Positions 34,595-44,102 of a DNA stretch of 64,000 bases are shown here, one piece after another (within the stretch, counting starts at the first letter, position 1; every line of letters starts with the position of its first letter). The DNA lies in assembly GCF_004138165.1 (NCBI RefSeq), contig NZ_RYFF01000006.1, positions 1-64,000 on the forward strand, written 5' to 3'. The notes below the pieces were generated by a model. That model saw only the letters and a list, made by a program, of their open reading frames with translations. It ran no database searches and had not been told where the DNA came from. A program made the translations under genes and the position numbers. Source of the stretch: Candidatus Chloroploca sp. Khr17. GTDB taxonomy: Bacteria; Chloroflexota; Chloroflexia; Chloroflexales; Chloroflexaceae.

Positions 34595-36139
34595 CTAGCG
34601 CGTCTCGGGCAGGAGCGTATAGTCGGGGAAATTGCCAAAGAAGCGTTCACCCTCAGCACCACGGGTAACTGACTGAACCAGATATGTGCCGCCGACGAAG
34701 CAGCCTTTCCAGGAGGCCCCCATACCGCCGAAGACTTCCTCGCGGTCGCCACGCGAGCGCATTTGGTTGACGCCGACCTTGAAAGAGCGCAACTCGCCGC
34801 TGACCATGCGCGCAATCTCGGGGTCATCGGTAGCGATCGAAGAGACGAGGTTGCCATTCGAGATGTTCATCTCGCTGACCAGTTCCTCGATCCGGTCAAC
34901 GACGACGATCGTATCCACCGGGCCGAAGGGCTCGTTGTGGTGTAGGCGTGCGTTGCGCGGCACGTTGAGCAGCGCAATTGGCGCGAGATAAGCCGAGATA
35001 TCCTGTCCAGGGAGGAAGCGCTCTGGGTCGAGCTCGCCCTCGAAGAGGCTGATTGCGCCCAGGCCGACCGCTTCGGAGTACATGACGCGCAACTCCTCGA
35101 CTTTGCGACTGTTGATCAGCGGGCCAAAATCGAGCGTGGGCAGCGCATCCTCTGGGCTCGCCACCAGCAGCGGGTGGCCGATCTTCAGCGCTTTGACCGC
35201 CGGTAGATAGGTGTCGAGGAACTTGGGGAAGAGGCGTCGCTGGACGATGAAGCGGATATAGGCCGTGCAGCGCTGCTTGCCGTAGGCGAAGCCCTTCTTG
35301 ATCTGGGCGGCTAGGGTCGGCCAGTCAGAGAAGTCCCAGATCCCGTAGCAGTTGACGCCTTCCATCTCGAGCATGTAGCGCTTTTCACGGTCGTAGAGGC
35401 TGGCGGCGATATCGCGCCCATTCGATTTGCCGCCGACGAAGGCGAGGCAGGCCACATCAGGATTGCGTACGAGGGCGTCGGAGAGTACTCCGCCCGAACC
35501 ACTCACCAGTGAGACGGGCAGGCCGACGCGTCGGGCCAGGGCAAAGCCGAGTGTAAGTGAGAAGATGCCCCCATCGGTAGGCGTCTTGGCAATCACAGCG
35601 TTGCCGGCGAGGGCCTGAACCAGTACGGAGTGCATAAGCACGGAGTAGGGGTAGTTCCACGAGGCGATATTGGAGATTACGCCAAGTGGTGAGCGCCCGG
35701 CCAGCATGGGCTCAATTGCACCCAGGTACCACTCGACGCCAGAGATGCAGCGGTCAATATCGTCGCAGGCAAGGGCGTAGGGCTTGCCGATCTCCCACAT
35801 CAGCAACCGGGCAATCAGTTCACGGTGAGTGCGCAGCTGATCGAGACATGCGGCGACGCGAACCTTGCGCTCATCAAGATCGATCACAGACCAGCGGGCA
35901 TGTTCGTGGGCGGCAAAGCGTACGGCGCGCTTGGCCAGATCGAGGTCGATCATTGGTATGCGCCCAAGCTCGTTGCCGTCGACCGGGGTAGCGTAGTGCT
36001 TGCCGTGGCCAGGGTGCCCCCAGTCGCCCTCGATCAGGTTGAGCGCGTGTCCATCAGCACCGAAGGCTTCGGGCACGGCAGCCCTGAGCTCACCGAAAAG
36101 ATCCGGCCAGGCGTGGCCAGGCGCAATCATCTTCGCCAT
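34595..36139 (-). CDS. aldehyde dehydrogenase superfamily protein
   Basis: A 514-residue ALDH-fold enzyme. VISNIASWNYPYSVLMHSV contains the conserved Asn region and NAVIAKTPTDGG the cofactor Lys. LEMEGVNCYGIW has the general-base Glu, GKQRCTAYIRF the catalytic Cys, and HNEPFGPVDTIVVVD the cofactor Glu-Pro-Phe. It would oxidise an aldehyde with NAD(P)+. The sequence is divergent from betaine or succinate-semialdehyde types, with a pyrroline-carboxylate dehydrogenase-like length, so the substrate is open. AGGAG lies 10 bp before the ATG. Confidence 0.8.
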   Translation of the reverse strand: MAKMIAPGHAWPDLFGELRAAVPEAFGADGHALNLIEGDWGHPGHGKHYATPVDGNELGRIPMIDLDLAKRAVRFAAHEHARWSVIDLDERKVRVAACLDQLRTHRELIARLLMWEIGKPYALACDDIDRCISGVEWYLGAIEPMLAGRSPLGVISNIASWNYPYSVLMHSVLVQALAGNAVIAKTPTDGGIFSLTLGFALARRVGLPVSLVSGSGGVLSDALVRNPDVACLAFVGGKSNGRDIAASLYDREKRYMLEMEGVNCYGIWDFSDWPTLAAQIKKGFAYGKQRCTAYIRFIVQRRLFPKFLDTYLPAVKALKIGHPLLVASPEDALPTLDFGPLINSRKVEELRVMYSEAVGLGAISLFEGELDPERFLPGQDISAYLAPIALLNVPRNARLHHNEPFGPVDTIVVVDRIEELVSEMNISNGNLVSSIATDDPEIARMVSGELRSFKVGVNQMRSRGDREEVFGGMGASWKGCFVGGTYLVQSVTRGAEGERFFGNFPDYTLLPETR

Positions 36140-36227
36140 AGCGGTTAAACTCCTGTGTTCGTGAAATTTGCAACAAACCTATTTCAGTATAGCATAAGCC
36201 CTGTACGCTACGGCTCTCCACGGCAGC

Positions 36228-36405
36228 GCAGGGCTGAGGCAAAGTCAGCTCTCCGGGGGGCGCCGTCGCCGTCAACGGCTCGGCTACGCAGGGCAAAGCC
36301 GGCCTTCGCCGGCTGGATGAGGCCGCGCAGGCGGCCTTCGCGACCCGTCGCCGAGGGCTTCAGCCCGACGGTGCTCCGGTCAGGTAGACGTTGCCTCAGC
36401 CCTGC
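36228..36405. mobile_element. MITE-like element, family C
   Basis: Terminal inverted repeats GCAGGGCTGAGGCAA (36228-36242) and its reverse complement (36391-36405) bound 178 bp. The interior contains hairpins GCCGGC-CTTC-GCCGGC (36298-36313) and GGCCGC-GCAG-GCGGCC (36321-36336), and a GAGGGCTTCAGCCC block shared with family A. The right end touches the stop codon of the next minus-strand gene (36406). No gene is inside. Confidence 0.65.
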
Positions 36406-39400
36406 TCACGGCACGGCTGCCCCTGTGATCCAGATCCGATGCAACCGTACCCCCACGGTGCGCTGATCGCTCTGGCGGGGATCTTCGGCGGCAGGTACCC
36501 ATCCGGGGCTATTGAGGTGCAACAGCAGGGTGCCACTTGGTGCGGGCGGGAGTTGCGTTGGATCAAGTTGGATTGTCACGGTGCCGGGGCGGTCTTCCAC
36601 TGTATGACAGCCTAGCTCAACGGGCTCGCCAGTTGTCACCGGCCACGGCGCACCTTCGGGCACGGCGCTCAGGCAGACTTCGGCTGGCCCGAGGTGGGCC
36701 GGGCGCGAGCCGGAGCTCAGGTCGAGCGCGAGGGTGCCAGGTGAGCCAGCGTCGCTCCACGGTATGCGCAGTGTGGCTTTGCCATTCGTCCAGACAAACG
36801 CGGTGCCGTCACGTTCGCGTTCGGGGCGGTAGAAGCCGACGACCTGGGCGCTGAAGGCGTCGGGGGTGAAGGGCGGCGGTTGGACGCCGAGCACGCCTGG
36901 TGCGGCTGGAACGAGCCGGTAGATGTTGAAGGGCAGTTGCAATGACGAGACATTGCGTGGTTTCTGGTCGCTCAGTTGCTCGAATTCGGGGAGATCGAGG
37001 CTGAACCCGCCTGCCGGTTCGAGCACAAACCCCGGCAAGACAAAGCTCCCTCCCGAGGCGCTGAGCAACAGATAGACCTCGCGGCCCTGGTCGCGTAGGC
37101 GCTGCGCCGCTGCGGCCAGATCTTCCGCATACGCGCCGGGCTGGCTGCTCTTGACGGCAAAGGCGTCGATCCCGTAGATAAAGCGCAATGGCGTCGCAAC
37201 CATATCAGGGATGTCGCGTGACTCGGCGTGGATCGGGGCACCCCCGCGCATCAGTAGGACGTCGCGCCCCGGCGTGAATTGCGCCGCTGCCGCTTCGAGT
37301 TGCGCAATTGCCCCACGATACTCCACATGGGCGAAGATCGGGCGATTTGTCCAGATCAGGAAGAAGAGCAGCAAACTCGCCAGCCCTCCGGCAACGGCGA
37401 CGCTCACCCTGCGCGTTAGCATGTCTCTTCCCAGACTCGCCAGGGCCACCAGCGCATACGCGATGCTCAGGCTAAACGCCGGGTAGGCAATCGGCACAAA
37501 ACGGCGCAAAATATAGATGTAATGCTGATCAGATGTGCCATACGTCTGTCGGATAAAAAAGAAGGTGCCAATGAAGGCCACGGTGAGCCAGAGCCACGAC
37601 GCACCATTGAGGTCGCGTCGCCACCAGAGCGCGTAGCCGATGACGCCCAGCAAGACGCCGAGCGGTGAGAGATACCAGCCCATGCGTACCATGTTGGCAA
37701 GCGGGATCGTGTATTTGTCCTTGAGCGGCACCGGCTCAGAGGTGAGCGTTGAGCGGTCAACGAGCCGCTGTTCAAGCCAGTTCATTTCAGCAAACTCGGC
37801 ATACCAGTAGGCGACCGGTGGGCGGATTGGGGCGCCAACATAGCCCTGCAGCCGGAGCCAGTTGATCGTTTGGTTGCTAAAGGGGCCGGCCCACGGCCCA
37901 CGTTCCGCTGTCAGGCGCTCGCGGGTGACGGCAGTTGCGTCAAAATTGGGCGTCACGATCCACCACTGAGGATGTGGCTCCATCACCACCCCGGCCAGCG
38001 TGCGCGCCTCGTTATGGGTCAGACGGCCAGCGCGGATATCTTCGGCAACCAGTTTGGGGTCGCGCATCAGGGGATCGTTCCAGCCACCATTGGTATTGAA
38101 GAGCAGATCGGCGGTGATGATCTGCGGGCGGATCAGATATCCATAGGCACCAAGCAGCAAGACGCCAACCATCACGCCTTGCAAGAGCCGTTCCCGGTGC
38201 CTGGTCAGCCAGGCCTCAAGGCGATGCAGTAGCGCTGGAGCGAGGCGCAGCGCAACCAAGAGCGCAGCGCCAGCCAGGGCAAGACCGAGCTCGATCCAGA
38301 TGCGCCCCGGACGGGCGAGCGCACTGCTGGCAAGAAACGTCTCGCGCACCGGCTCACTCAGGAAGGGCAGGCTGAAGAGGGCGATCAAGGCCGAGTCTTT
38401 GAAGCGGTCGTGTCCGGTGTCAAAAAAATAGGCCCGGGCGATCAGGCCGATGTGTAACCCGGCGTGCAGCAACATCAGCCCCAGCCCAACCGCCAGTGCC
38501 GTCTGCGCCCGCGTCCAGCGTCGGCTCAGCCAGCAGTAGAGCAGATAGAGGACAACCGGCCCCAGCAGAAAGAAGTCAATGCGGGTCAACGCAACCTGGC
38601 CGATCGCGAGGCCGGCGAGCAACCCGTAGAAGACCGGGGTTGGTTCATGATTGGTGCGTAGCCCGGTCACAGAATGTGCTCTGGCCGTCTGCATCGTGGC
38701 GAAGAAATAGAGCCCAGCCCAGATCAAGAGTTGCGCACTTGTCTCGGCGGTTGAATAGCGCGCAAACCAGACCTGCACTCCGTTCAGGGCAAGCAACGCC
38801 ATCGCCAGCAACCCAACCCAGAAGCCTGCCAGGTGGCGTCCGAGCATGCCGACACTCCAGACGGCCAGCAGACCAAGCAACCCTGGGGCAAACATGCCCA
38901 GGTACGGCCCACCGATGCTGGCGAGCAGCGCAATCCATGCAGGCAAAAGGTGCAACCCCTGCGGCACCACGCGGCCCTCTTCGAGCTCGCCTTCGTAGAT
39001 AAAGAAGCCAGCCGCCCGCAGGCGCGAGGCAATGAAGCGTTCGCGGGGCTGGCTGATCATATAGTTGGTAATGGCCTGCCGCGCCGGGCCGGCCACGGTC
39101 TCGTCGGGACTGGCCGCATCCTGGCCCCACCCGGCGACAACCGCGTCGTCCTGTACCAGTGCGCCGGTGCGCGCAATTGCCAGCCCCGTGGCCGCATAGA
39201 CCCCGGCGTCGCGCACGCCGACGACCGTCTCGAAGGGGCGCACGACGGTTGCCAGCGTCACCAGCAACACCGCGCCATAGGCAAGCCCCTCGTACAACTG
39301 CCGCCTGCGCTCGTCACGCGAGGCACGTTGCTGTCGCAGCGGTTCGCGGCCCCGTCGCATCTGCACACCCCACAGCACCACAAGCACCCCGACGACCAGG

Positions 39401-39606
39401 CTCACCCCGAGTTGCAGCCAGAGTGAAAAGATGCCGAACGAGGCGAGCACGAGCGCCAGCCAGCCATGCCAGAGCGCCCCGACCAGAAAACGCTCGAAAT
39501 GGCGCTTCAACGGATCAGCCGGACTCCCCGCAAGAGAACTAACCGCCCACCCTGGTAGGTAGAGCAGGGGTAGCAACAAAAGACCAGCCAAAAAGATCAG
39601 ATCCAA
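36406..39606 (-). CDS. large polytopic membrane protein, probable GT-C glycosyltransferase
   Basis: A 1066-residue protein with about a dozen or more membrane segments in the N-terminal two thirds and a large soluble C-terminal part (from about residue 740). The first non-membrane loop has VGVRDAGVYAATGLAI, an acidic loop in the place typical of GT-C enzymes. The conserved function is not recognised. Its start is 3 bp after the stop of the GT87-type gene, so both are probably made from one message. A role in sugar transfer to lipid-linked or surface polymers is inferred from fold and partner. Confidence 0.6.
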   Translation of the reverse strand: MDLIFLAGLLLLPLLYLPGWAVSSLAGSPADPLKRHFERFLVGALWHGWLALVLASFGIFSLWLQLGVSLVVGVLVVLWGVQMRRGREPLRQQRASRDERRRQLYEGLAYGAVLLVTLATVVRPFETVVGVRDAGVYAATGLAIARTGALVQDDAVVAGWGQDAASPDETVAGPARQAITNYMISQPRERFIASRLRAAGFFIYEGELEEGRVVPQGLHLLPAWIALLASIGGPYLGMFAPGLLGLLAVWSVGMLGRHLAGFWVGLLAMALLALNGVQVWFARYSTAETSAQLLIWAGLYFFATMQTARAHSVTGLRTNHEPTPVFYGLLAGLAIGQVALTRIDFFLLGPVVLYLLYCWLSRRWTRAQTALAVGLGLMLLHAGLHIGLIARAYFFDTGHDRFKDSALIALFSLPFLSEPVRETFLASSALARPGRIWIELGLALAGAALLVALRLAPALLHRLEAWLTRHRERLLQGVMVGVLLLGAYGYLIRPQIITADLLFNTNGGWNDPLMRDPKLVAEDIRAGRLTHNEARTLAGVVMEPHPQWWIVTPNFDATAVTRERLTAERGPWAGPFSNQTINWLRLQGYVGAPIRPPVAYWYAEFAEMNWLEQRLVDRSTLTSEPVPLKDKYTIPLANMVRMGWYLSPLGVLLGVIGYALWWRRDLNGASWLWLTVAFIGTFFFIRQTYGTSDQHYIYILRRFVPIAYPAFSLSIAYALVALASLGRDMLTRRVSVAVAGGLASLLLFFLIWTNRPIFAHVEYRGAIAQLEAAAAQFTPGRDVLLMRGGAPIHAESRDIPDMVATPLRFIYGIDAFAVKSSQPGAYAEDLAAAAQRLRDQGREVYLLLSASGGSFVLPGFVLEPAGGFSLDLPEFEQLSDQKPRNVSSLQLPFNIYRLVPAAPGVLGVQPPPFTPDAFSAQVVGFYRPERERDGTAFVWTNGKATLRIPWSDAGSPGTLALDLSSGSRPAHLGPAEVCLSAVPEGAPWPVTTGEPVELGCHTVEDRPGTVTIQLDPTQLPPAPSGTLLLHLNSPGWVPAAEDPRQSDQRTVGVRLHRIWITGAAVP

Positions 39607-39609
39607 TCA

Positions 39610-41601
39610 CTATCTCCCATGCGTATGGAACTGTGCCCCCACATCTGAAGATGCAAGCTCGGCCATCGTCTCGACAACAGCCCAGAGCAAGCACAGATAG
39701 GCCACGAGCACAATCCATGGTGGCAAGCCAAGCAACACGTCGAGTGGGCGTAGTAACTGGAGCAAGCCCACCGAACCGAGGGCGAGCCAACCCGCCCGCG
39801 AGGTGCCGTTCAGGAGGACCAACGCGGTCGGCACCGCGAGGAAAATCAGATGATGATACCAGACAAGCCCGGGCGCAATGGTCATCACCAGTACCCCCAG
39901 GGCAAGCAACAAGGTTGGTTCAGCACGGCGACGCATCACGATGAAAACGAGCCAAGCCCCGATCAAGGCGATCGCCACGATCCTGCCAACCCAGCCAAAC
40001 CCTGGGATGACCCGATCAGCAAAGGCCCCCAGCGCATAGTTGTACGGATTAGCATCGGCCCCACCCAGCAACATGGGCGCAATGGTCGCAAAATCAACCC
40101 AGAGGTGCGCCGGAAACCAGATGAGCGCAAGCACGCCCAGGGCAACGGCCCCCACCGCAACGCGCACCAGACGCCCGAGTTCACCGCGCACCAAGGGCAC
40201 CGCCAGCAGCAACGCAGGTGACAGTTTCAACACAATTGCCAGTGCCAGCCCCAGATCGCCGACCCACGCCCACCGCGGATAGCGATAACCGAGCAGAAAG
40301 AGCGTGATGCCCAGCAAGACAACCGCATTGACCTGCCCAACGCTCAGCGTCTCCCAGAGTGAACCAGAGACAACCCAGAGCCCAACAAAGCTTGCCCCGA
40401 TCGCCGCCGCCCGCTCTGGTTGCCCAAAGCTACGCCAGAGCGCCAGCAACGCAGCCAGGGCTGCCACCAGGCTCAAGGCTCGCCAGAGCAGATCGTAGGT
40501 TGGGGGAGGCAAGAGGGCAAAGGGCAGAAAGACCGGTAGCGAGGCTGGCGGATAGATATACGAGACACCGATAACAAACGGTTCGTAGGGATTGCCGCCC
40601 GCGAGCGCATCGCGGGTTGCCGCCAGGTAGATGCCCAGGTCTGACGTGAACTCTGGATTGACCATCGTGACGTTCCAGATCACAATTGGCAGCATCACCA
40701 GCGCGATAAGTGCGCCAGCAACAAGGGGAAAGATCCGTTGTGCAGTCGCGTCCCCGCTGAACGTCGGCCGCTTGACCTTCTCACCAAAGCGATAGCCTGG
40801 CTCGCCAGCGTGCCATGAGCGTGCCGGCTGACGGATCGTGCTCGTGCGAGGCTTGCTCTGCCCAAGCAGGCGCTCGTGGGCAAAAAGCATCCGCCCCAGT
40901 TGCCCAGTCAGGCTCACGAGCGCAACGGCCAGCACGGTGACGGTTGCGACTGGGGCGAGGGGCGTGATCAGCCACCCACCACTGGCGTGCCACCAGAGCA
41001 GTGCGCCTGTGCCGAGTGTTGCCGCCAGCGCAGCAGGACGCGGCTTGACCAACATCCGCCCAGCGAAAAAAAGGCCCAGCGTTGACGCAAGGGCCGCTAG
41101 CCAGATCACCAGCACAGGCGACGTGCCTCCATCCAGACGCACCTCCGCGAACACAAGGCCGAGTTCACGCGGATCGCTAGCCGGTGAAAAAGGCGGTGTG
41201 CTCAGCCCCAATGCGATCGGTTCGCGGGGATCAGGACCCAGCAAGAGATGGTACGTGCGCAACGCGGGGCCAACCGTAAATGCGGCAACGGGCGTGGTCG
41301 CAAGTTGCACGGGCACAAAGCGCTCGGGGAAACCAGACGAAAGCTGCATCCGTAGATGCACCTGCCCCCCAGGGTTGGGGAGGATCAGGTTCAGCGTACT
41401 CTTTGTCCAGCGAAAGCGTTCATCGCGATCGGTAAACTGTTCAACGCTATGCAGACCCATCGTCGCGGGCAAAGCCTCGCTAGGGACATGAAGCGCACGT
41501 GGCTCGCGATACACCAAGCCACACCAGAGCATTGTCAAGACAAGGGCAACGGATAGCGCAACACCCGTCGTGCGCCAGGAAGTGAATGATTCGGCTTGCA
41601 T
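39610..41601 (-). CDS. GT87 (DUF2029)-type polyprenyl-phosphate-mannose-dependent glycosyltransferase
   Basis: A 663-residue membrane protein. The N-terminal third has one membrane anchor and an extracytoplasmic beta-rich domain. The C-terminal part matches GT87: FTSDLGIYLAATRDALAGGNPYEP has the acidic loop, then YIYPPASLPVFLPF, and SVGQVNAVVLLGITLFLL is the family motif. It would transfer a sugar from a polyprenyl-phosphate donor at the outer face. TATAAT lies 6 bp before the ATG, so the mRNA may be leaderless. Confidence 0.75.
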   Translation of the reverse strand: MQAESFTSWRTTGVALSVALVLTMLWCGLVYREPRALHVPSEALPATMGLHSVEQFTDRDERFRWTKSTLNLILPNPGGQVHLRMQLSSGFPERFVPVQLATTPVAAFTVGPALRTYHLLLGPDPREPIALGLSTPPFSPASDPRELGLVFAEVRLDGGTSPVLVIWLAALASTLGLFFAGRMLVKPRPAALAATLGTGALLWWHASGGWLITPLAPVATVTVLAVALVSLTGQLGRMLFAHERLLGQSKPRTSTIRQPARSWHAGEPGYRFGEKVKRPTFSGDATAQRIFPLVAGALIALVMLPIVIWNVTMVNPEFTSDLGIYLAATRDALAGGNPYEPFVIGVSYIYPPASLPVFLPFALLPPPTYDLLWRALSLVAALAALLALWRSFGQPERAAAIGASFVGLWVVSGSLWETLSVGQVNAVVLLGITLFLLGYRYPRWAWVGDLGLALAIVLKLSPALLLAVPLVRGELGRLVRVAVGAVALGVLALIWFPAHLWVDFATIAPMLLGGADANPYNYALGAFADRVIPGFGWVGRIVAIALIGAWLVFIVMRRRAEPTLLLALGVLVMTIAPGLVWYHHLIFLAVPTALVLLNGTSRAGWLALGSVGLLQLLRPLDVLLGLPPWIVLVAYLCLLWAVVETMAELASSDVGAQFHTHGR

Positions 41602-41616
41602 CGCCCCATTATACCA
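41602..41616 (-). promoter_or_regulatory. extended -10 promoter, possibly leaderless
   Basis: On the minus strand TGGTATAAT reads from 41616 to 41608, and GGGGCG separates it from the ATG at 41601. The expected start of transcription is therefore the A of the ATG. No good -35 hexamer is seen, consistent with an extended -10 (TGn) type. Confidence 0.55.
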
Positions 41617-41663
41617 AATCAGACGCTGGGTCTTCCGGCGCTGCCCATGGGCTCAAAACCCAG

Positions 41664-41716
41664 GTTGTGGTTGGGAAACGCTCCAAGCACAGCTTGGAGC
41701 GTTTCCCAACCACAAC
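41664..41716 (-). terminator. 25-bp perfect hairpin after the M23 peptidase gene
   Basis: Arms 41664-41688 and 41692-41716 are perfectly complementary around ACA. It begins 2 bp after the peptidase stop codon and lies upstream of the next minus-strand gene, so it is well placed to end the peptidase message, though no T-run follows. Confidence 0.75.
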
Positions 41717-41718
41717 TA

Positions 41719-43500
41719 TTACGGTTGCACCGGCACAAACGCCACCGCATCAGCCCACATCCCGCGGCGACTATCGCCCGCCAGGTTGCTTGAACTGACC
41801 AGGGCCGTGGCCGGGTCAAATTCGTAGATCCCCAGATCGGCCCACCAGTTGCGTTCAACCTCGGCATCAATGACCGCCACGCTCTCGCCGTCACGGTGGC
41901 GGATCAGATAACGGGCCTCACGGGTCTCATCAAGCCCATTCAGCGCATACGGGATGTACGCCATGACATGGTACCGCCCCGCCGCAGGCAGTTCTGGTTC
42001 CCAGATTACCACCTCGGCCTGGCGGAGACTCGCCGGTTGCCAGGGCCTGCTGCTGCTTCCAGCGAAATTGGTGGCCAGAAAAGAAGAGCCCCCTTCATTG
42101 CCGATTTCATGTGGTTGCCAGGCCTCGGTGCTGAAAAACCCTGGACTCGCATTGTGAACAACGATGACGCCAGGGGGCGGTGCTTCACATGGCGAGGGCA
42201 TATCGGCCCAAAGCCACACACTCGTCTGGCCTGGAGGACTCGTTGCCCAGGGGCTTGCACCACTTCCGCACCAGCCATAGGGGTCAACATCACGCCCGAG
42301 GTACTGCACTTGGAAGTGGAGATGCGCCCCAAGCGCGCAACCAGTATCGCCAGCGATCCCAAGTACCTCGCCCTGCGTGACCTCTTGTCCAGCGGTGACG
42401 TTGAGGCTGTCTAGATGCCAGTAGAGGGTTCGATAGCCATTGCCGTGATCAAGAATGACCGCCCGCGCCGCGCTTGCGCAGCCATCATCAGAGTTACCAG
42501 CAAAGGTGACCAGGCCATCTGCAGCGGCGAGAATCTTGTCAGGCGGGGCCATCGCATAATCCCATCCGGTATGCCCGTCGTAGGCAAAAGCGCTATCGGT
42601 CTCTTCACGCCCCCAGAAGGTGTGAACCGAACCATTGGTGCGCAAAAAGGGAGCGTCGTGATCAAAAAATGAGGTTACGCGGAAATTGCGTTCCATCGGA
42701 CGGCTCAGGAAGGGCTCGGCCAAAGGCGGCCAGTCGGTCGGCGGCTCACGTGGGTCACCAAAGAGCCGCGTATAACTCGCGATGAATTGATCAATGCGCA
42801 CGCTAAGCATGTCTGGGGTCGTCGTCGGGGCCAGCATCCGGGCCAACACATACCGATTGAACGCGATCTCGCCAGTGACCTCCTGGCGGCTTCCATCGGC
42901 AAAGACCAGGGCAGGCGGTGGATTGTCACCCCGCAACGCATACTCGCGTACAGCGGCCCGTACTTCACGAGCAGCACGGCGCATTTGCCCATACACGCCC
43001 TGGTTTTCACCACGGAAGCCCATTGCCGCAGCGAATTGCTCAGGCCCAGCCGATGGGTTGCGCACTAATCCGCTCTGCATATCCATCAGCGCAAGCAGCA
43101 GCTGTGGATTGATGCTATAGAGCGTCGTGAGGCTATAGAGCACATCAGTGAAAGAGTGCGAGCGACTGCCGATCTGAAAACGCATGTCACGTACCGGGCT
43201 GCCGTACGTTTCCAGCAAGGCCTGGATCTCGGCCCCATTGAAATGATGGGCATAGCTGAGCCGCCGCGGATCAAAGAGCGGATCGCGGGGTTCGGGTGTC
43301 GCTGTGGGCAACATGGTTGGTTCGGGTTCACTGGTCGCAACCGGTTGTTCAGGCGGGGTGAAAGTTGGGGTTGCCACAACGGTAGCTGTGGGTGGCATCT
43401 CAACCACCGGCGTAGGGGCAGGCGGTGGTGGCGCCGCACAGGCAACCACCAGAATCAGCGTCATCAAGAGCACAGGTATGGCGCGAAATGGCAACTTCAT
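41719..43500 (-). CDS. M23-family (LytM) metallopeptidase lipoprotein
   Basis: A 593-residue exported protein. The lipobox LVVAC places the lipidated Cys at residue 21, followed by a Pro/Thr-rich linker (to about 70) and a helical region. The M23 domain has DGHTGWDYA (HxxxD zinc ligands), LYWHLDSLNV and LGAHLHFQVQYLG (HxH). A beta-rich C-terminal domain of unknown role follows. It likely cuts or remodels peptidoglycan at the cell surface. Confidence 0.88.
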   Translation of the reverse strand: MKLPFRAIPVLLMTLILVVACAAPPPPAPTPVVEMPPTATVVATPTFTPPEQPVATSEPEPTMLPTATPEPRDPLFDPRRLSYAHHFNGAEIQALLETYGSPVRDMRFQIGSRSHSFTDVLYSLTTLYSINPQLLLALMDMQSGLVRNPSAGPEQFAAAMGFRGENQGVYGQMRRAAREVRAAVREYALRGDNPPPALVFADGSRQEVTGEIAFNRYVLARMLAPTTTPDMLSVRIDQFIASYTRLFGDPREPPTDWPPLAEPFLSRPMERNFRVTSFFDHDAPFLRTNGSVHTFWGREETDSAFAYDGHTGWDYAMAPPDKILAAADGLVTFAGNSDDGCASAARAVILDHGNGYRTLYWHLDSLNVTAGQEVTQGEVLGIAGDTGCALGAHLHFQVQYLGRDVDPYGWCGSGASPWATSPPGQTSVWLWADMPSPCEAPPPGVIVVHNASPGFFSTEAWQPHEIGNEGGSSFLATNFAGSSSRPWQPASLRQAEVVIWEPELPAAGRYHVMAYIPYALNGLDETREARYLIRHRDGESVAVIDAEVERNWWADLGIYEFDPATALVSSSNLAGDSRRGMWADAVAFVPVQP

Positions 43501-43567
43501 AGTGCCATCAGCATAGCTGAAACACGGCTGTTGGTCAAATGTTCAGGGGGGGCTGGCATCCAATCAG

Positions 43568-43611
43568 CATTTGTAAAAACGACCAGCGAAGCCTGGTCGT
43601 TTTTACAAATG
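43568..43611 (-). terminator. 19-bp hairpin after the PspC gene
   Basis: CATTTGTAAAAACGACCAG (43568-43586) pairs with its reverse complement at 43593-43611 around CGAAGC. It lies 6 bp after the PspC-domain stop codon on the minus strand, and the arms supply a T-rich 3' side. Confidence 0.75.
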
Positions 43612-43617
43612 AAATTT

Positions 43618-43905
43618 CTAACGCTGAAACGCGCTGCGGATCTGGTTGACCAGGTTTTCCACAAAGATCCTCATCTCATCGGCAGCCTCTTGCACCGTCG
43701 TCCGGCCTGCCGTCAGGCTATCTTCGTTGGGCACAATCAGCCAGAGCACAAGATAGAGGACGCCGCCGATGCCATTGATAAACGCCAGGACAATGAAGGC
43801 CAGCCGGACAAACATCGGGTCGATATTGAAAAAAGCTCCCAGACCGCCAGCAACGCCCGCCACCACACGCTCATTGCGGCTCCGCGTAATGCGTCGAATA
43901 TCCAT
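43618..43905 (-). CDS. PspC-domain small membrane protein
   Basis: A 95-residue protein. RSRNERVVAGVAGGLGAFFNIDPMFVRL is the PspC motif (given in parts: RNERVVAGVAGGLG and NIDPMFVRL), then one membrane segment (about 34-56) ending VLWLIVPNE. PspC-type proteins take part in envelope-stress signalling. AAGGAG lies 8 bp before the ATG at 43905; open frame further upstream is not similar to the family. Confidence 0.88.
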   Translation of the reverse strand: MDIRRITRSRNERVVAGVAGGLGAFFNIDPMFVRLAFIVLAFINGIGGVLYLVLWLIVPNEDSLTAGRTTVQEAADEMRIFVENLVNQIRSAFQR

Positions 43906-44102
43906 TGTGTTCACTCCTTCTGTAACGTCTCGGCAGCCCTGTGGCTCCCGTTGCCGTTGTTTCTGTCTGCCTGTACGACGCCAGATGGATCGGGAATGTT
44001 GCGGGGGTACGGGCGCTGGCTGAACTTGGCGAAGCCAGCCTCTATATATCCACACCGTCGGCGTCACGGTATGTGCCTGTGCCGTGGGACTAAAGCCAAT
44101 GC

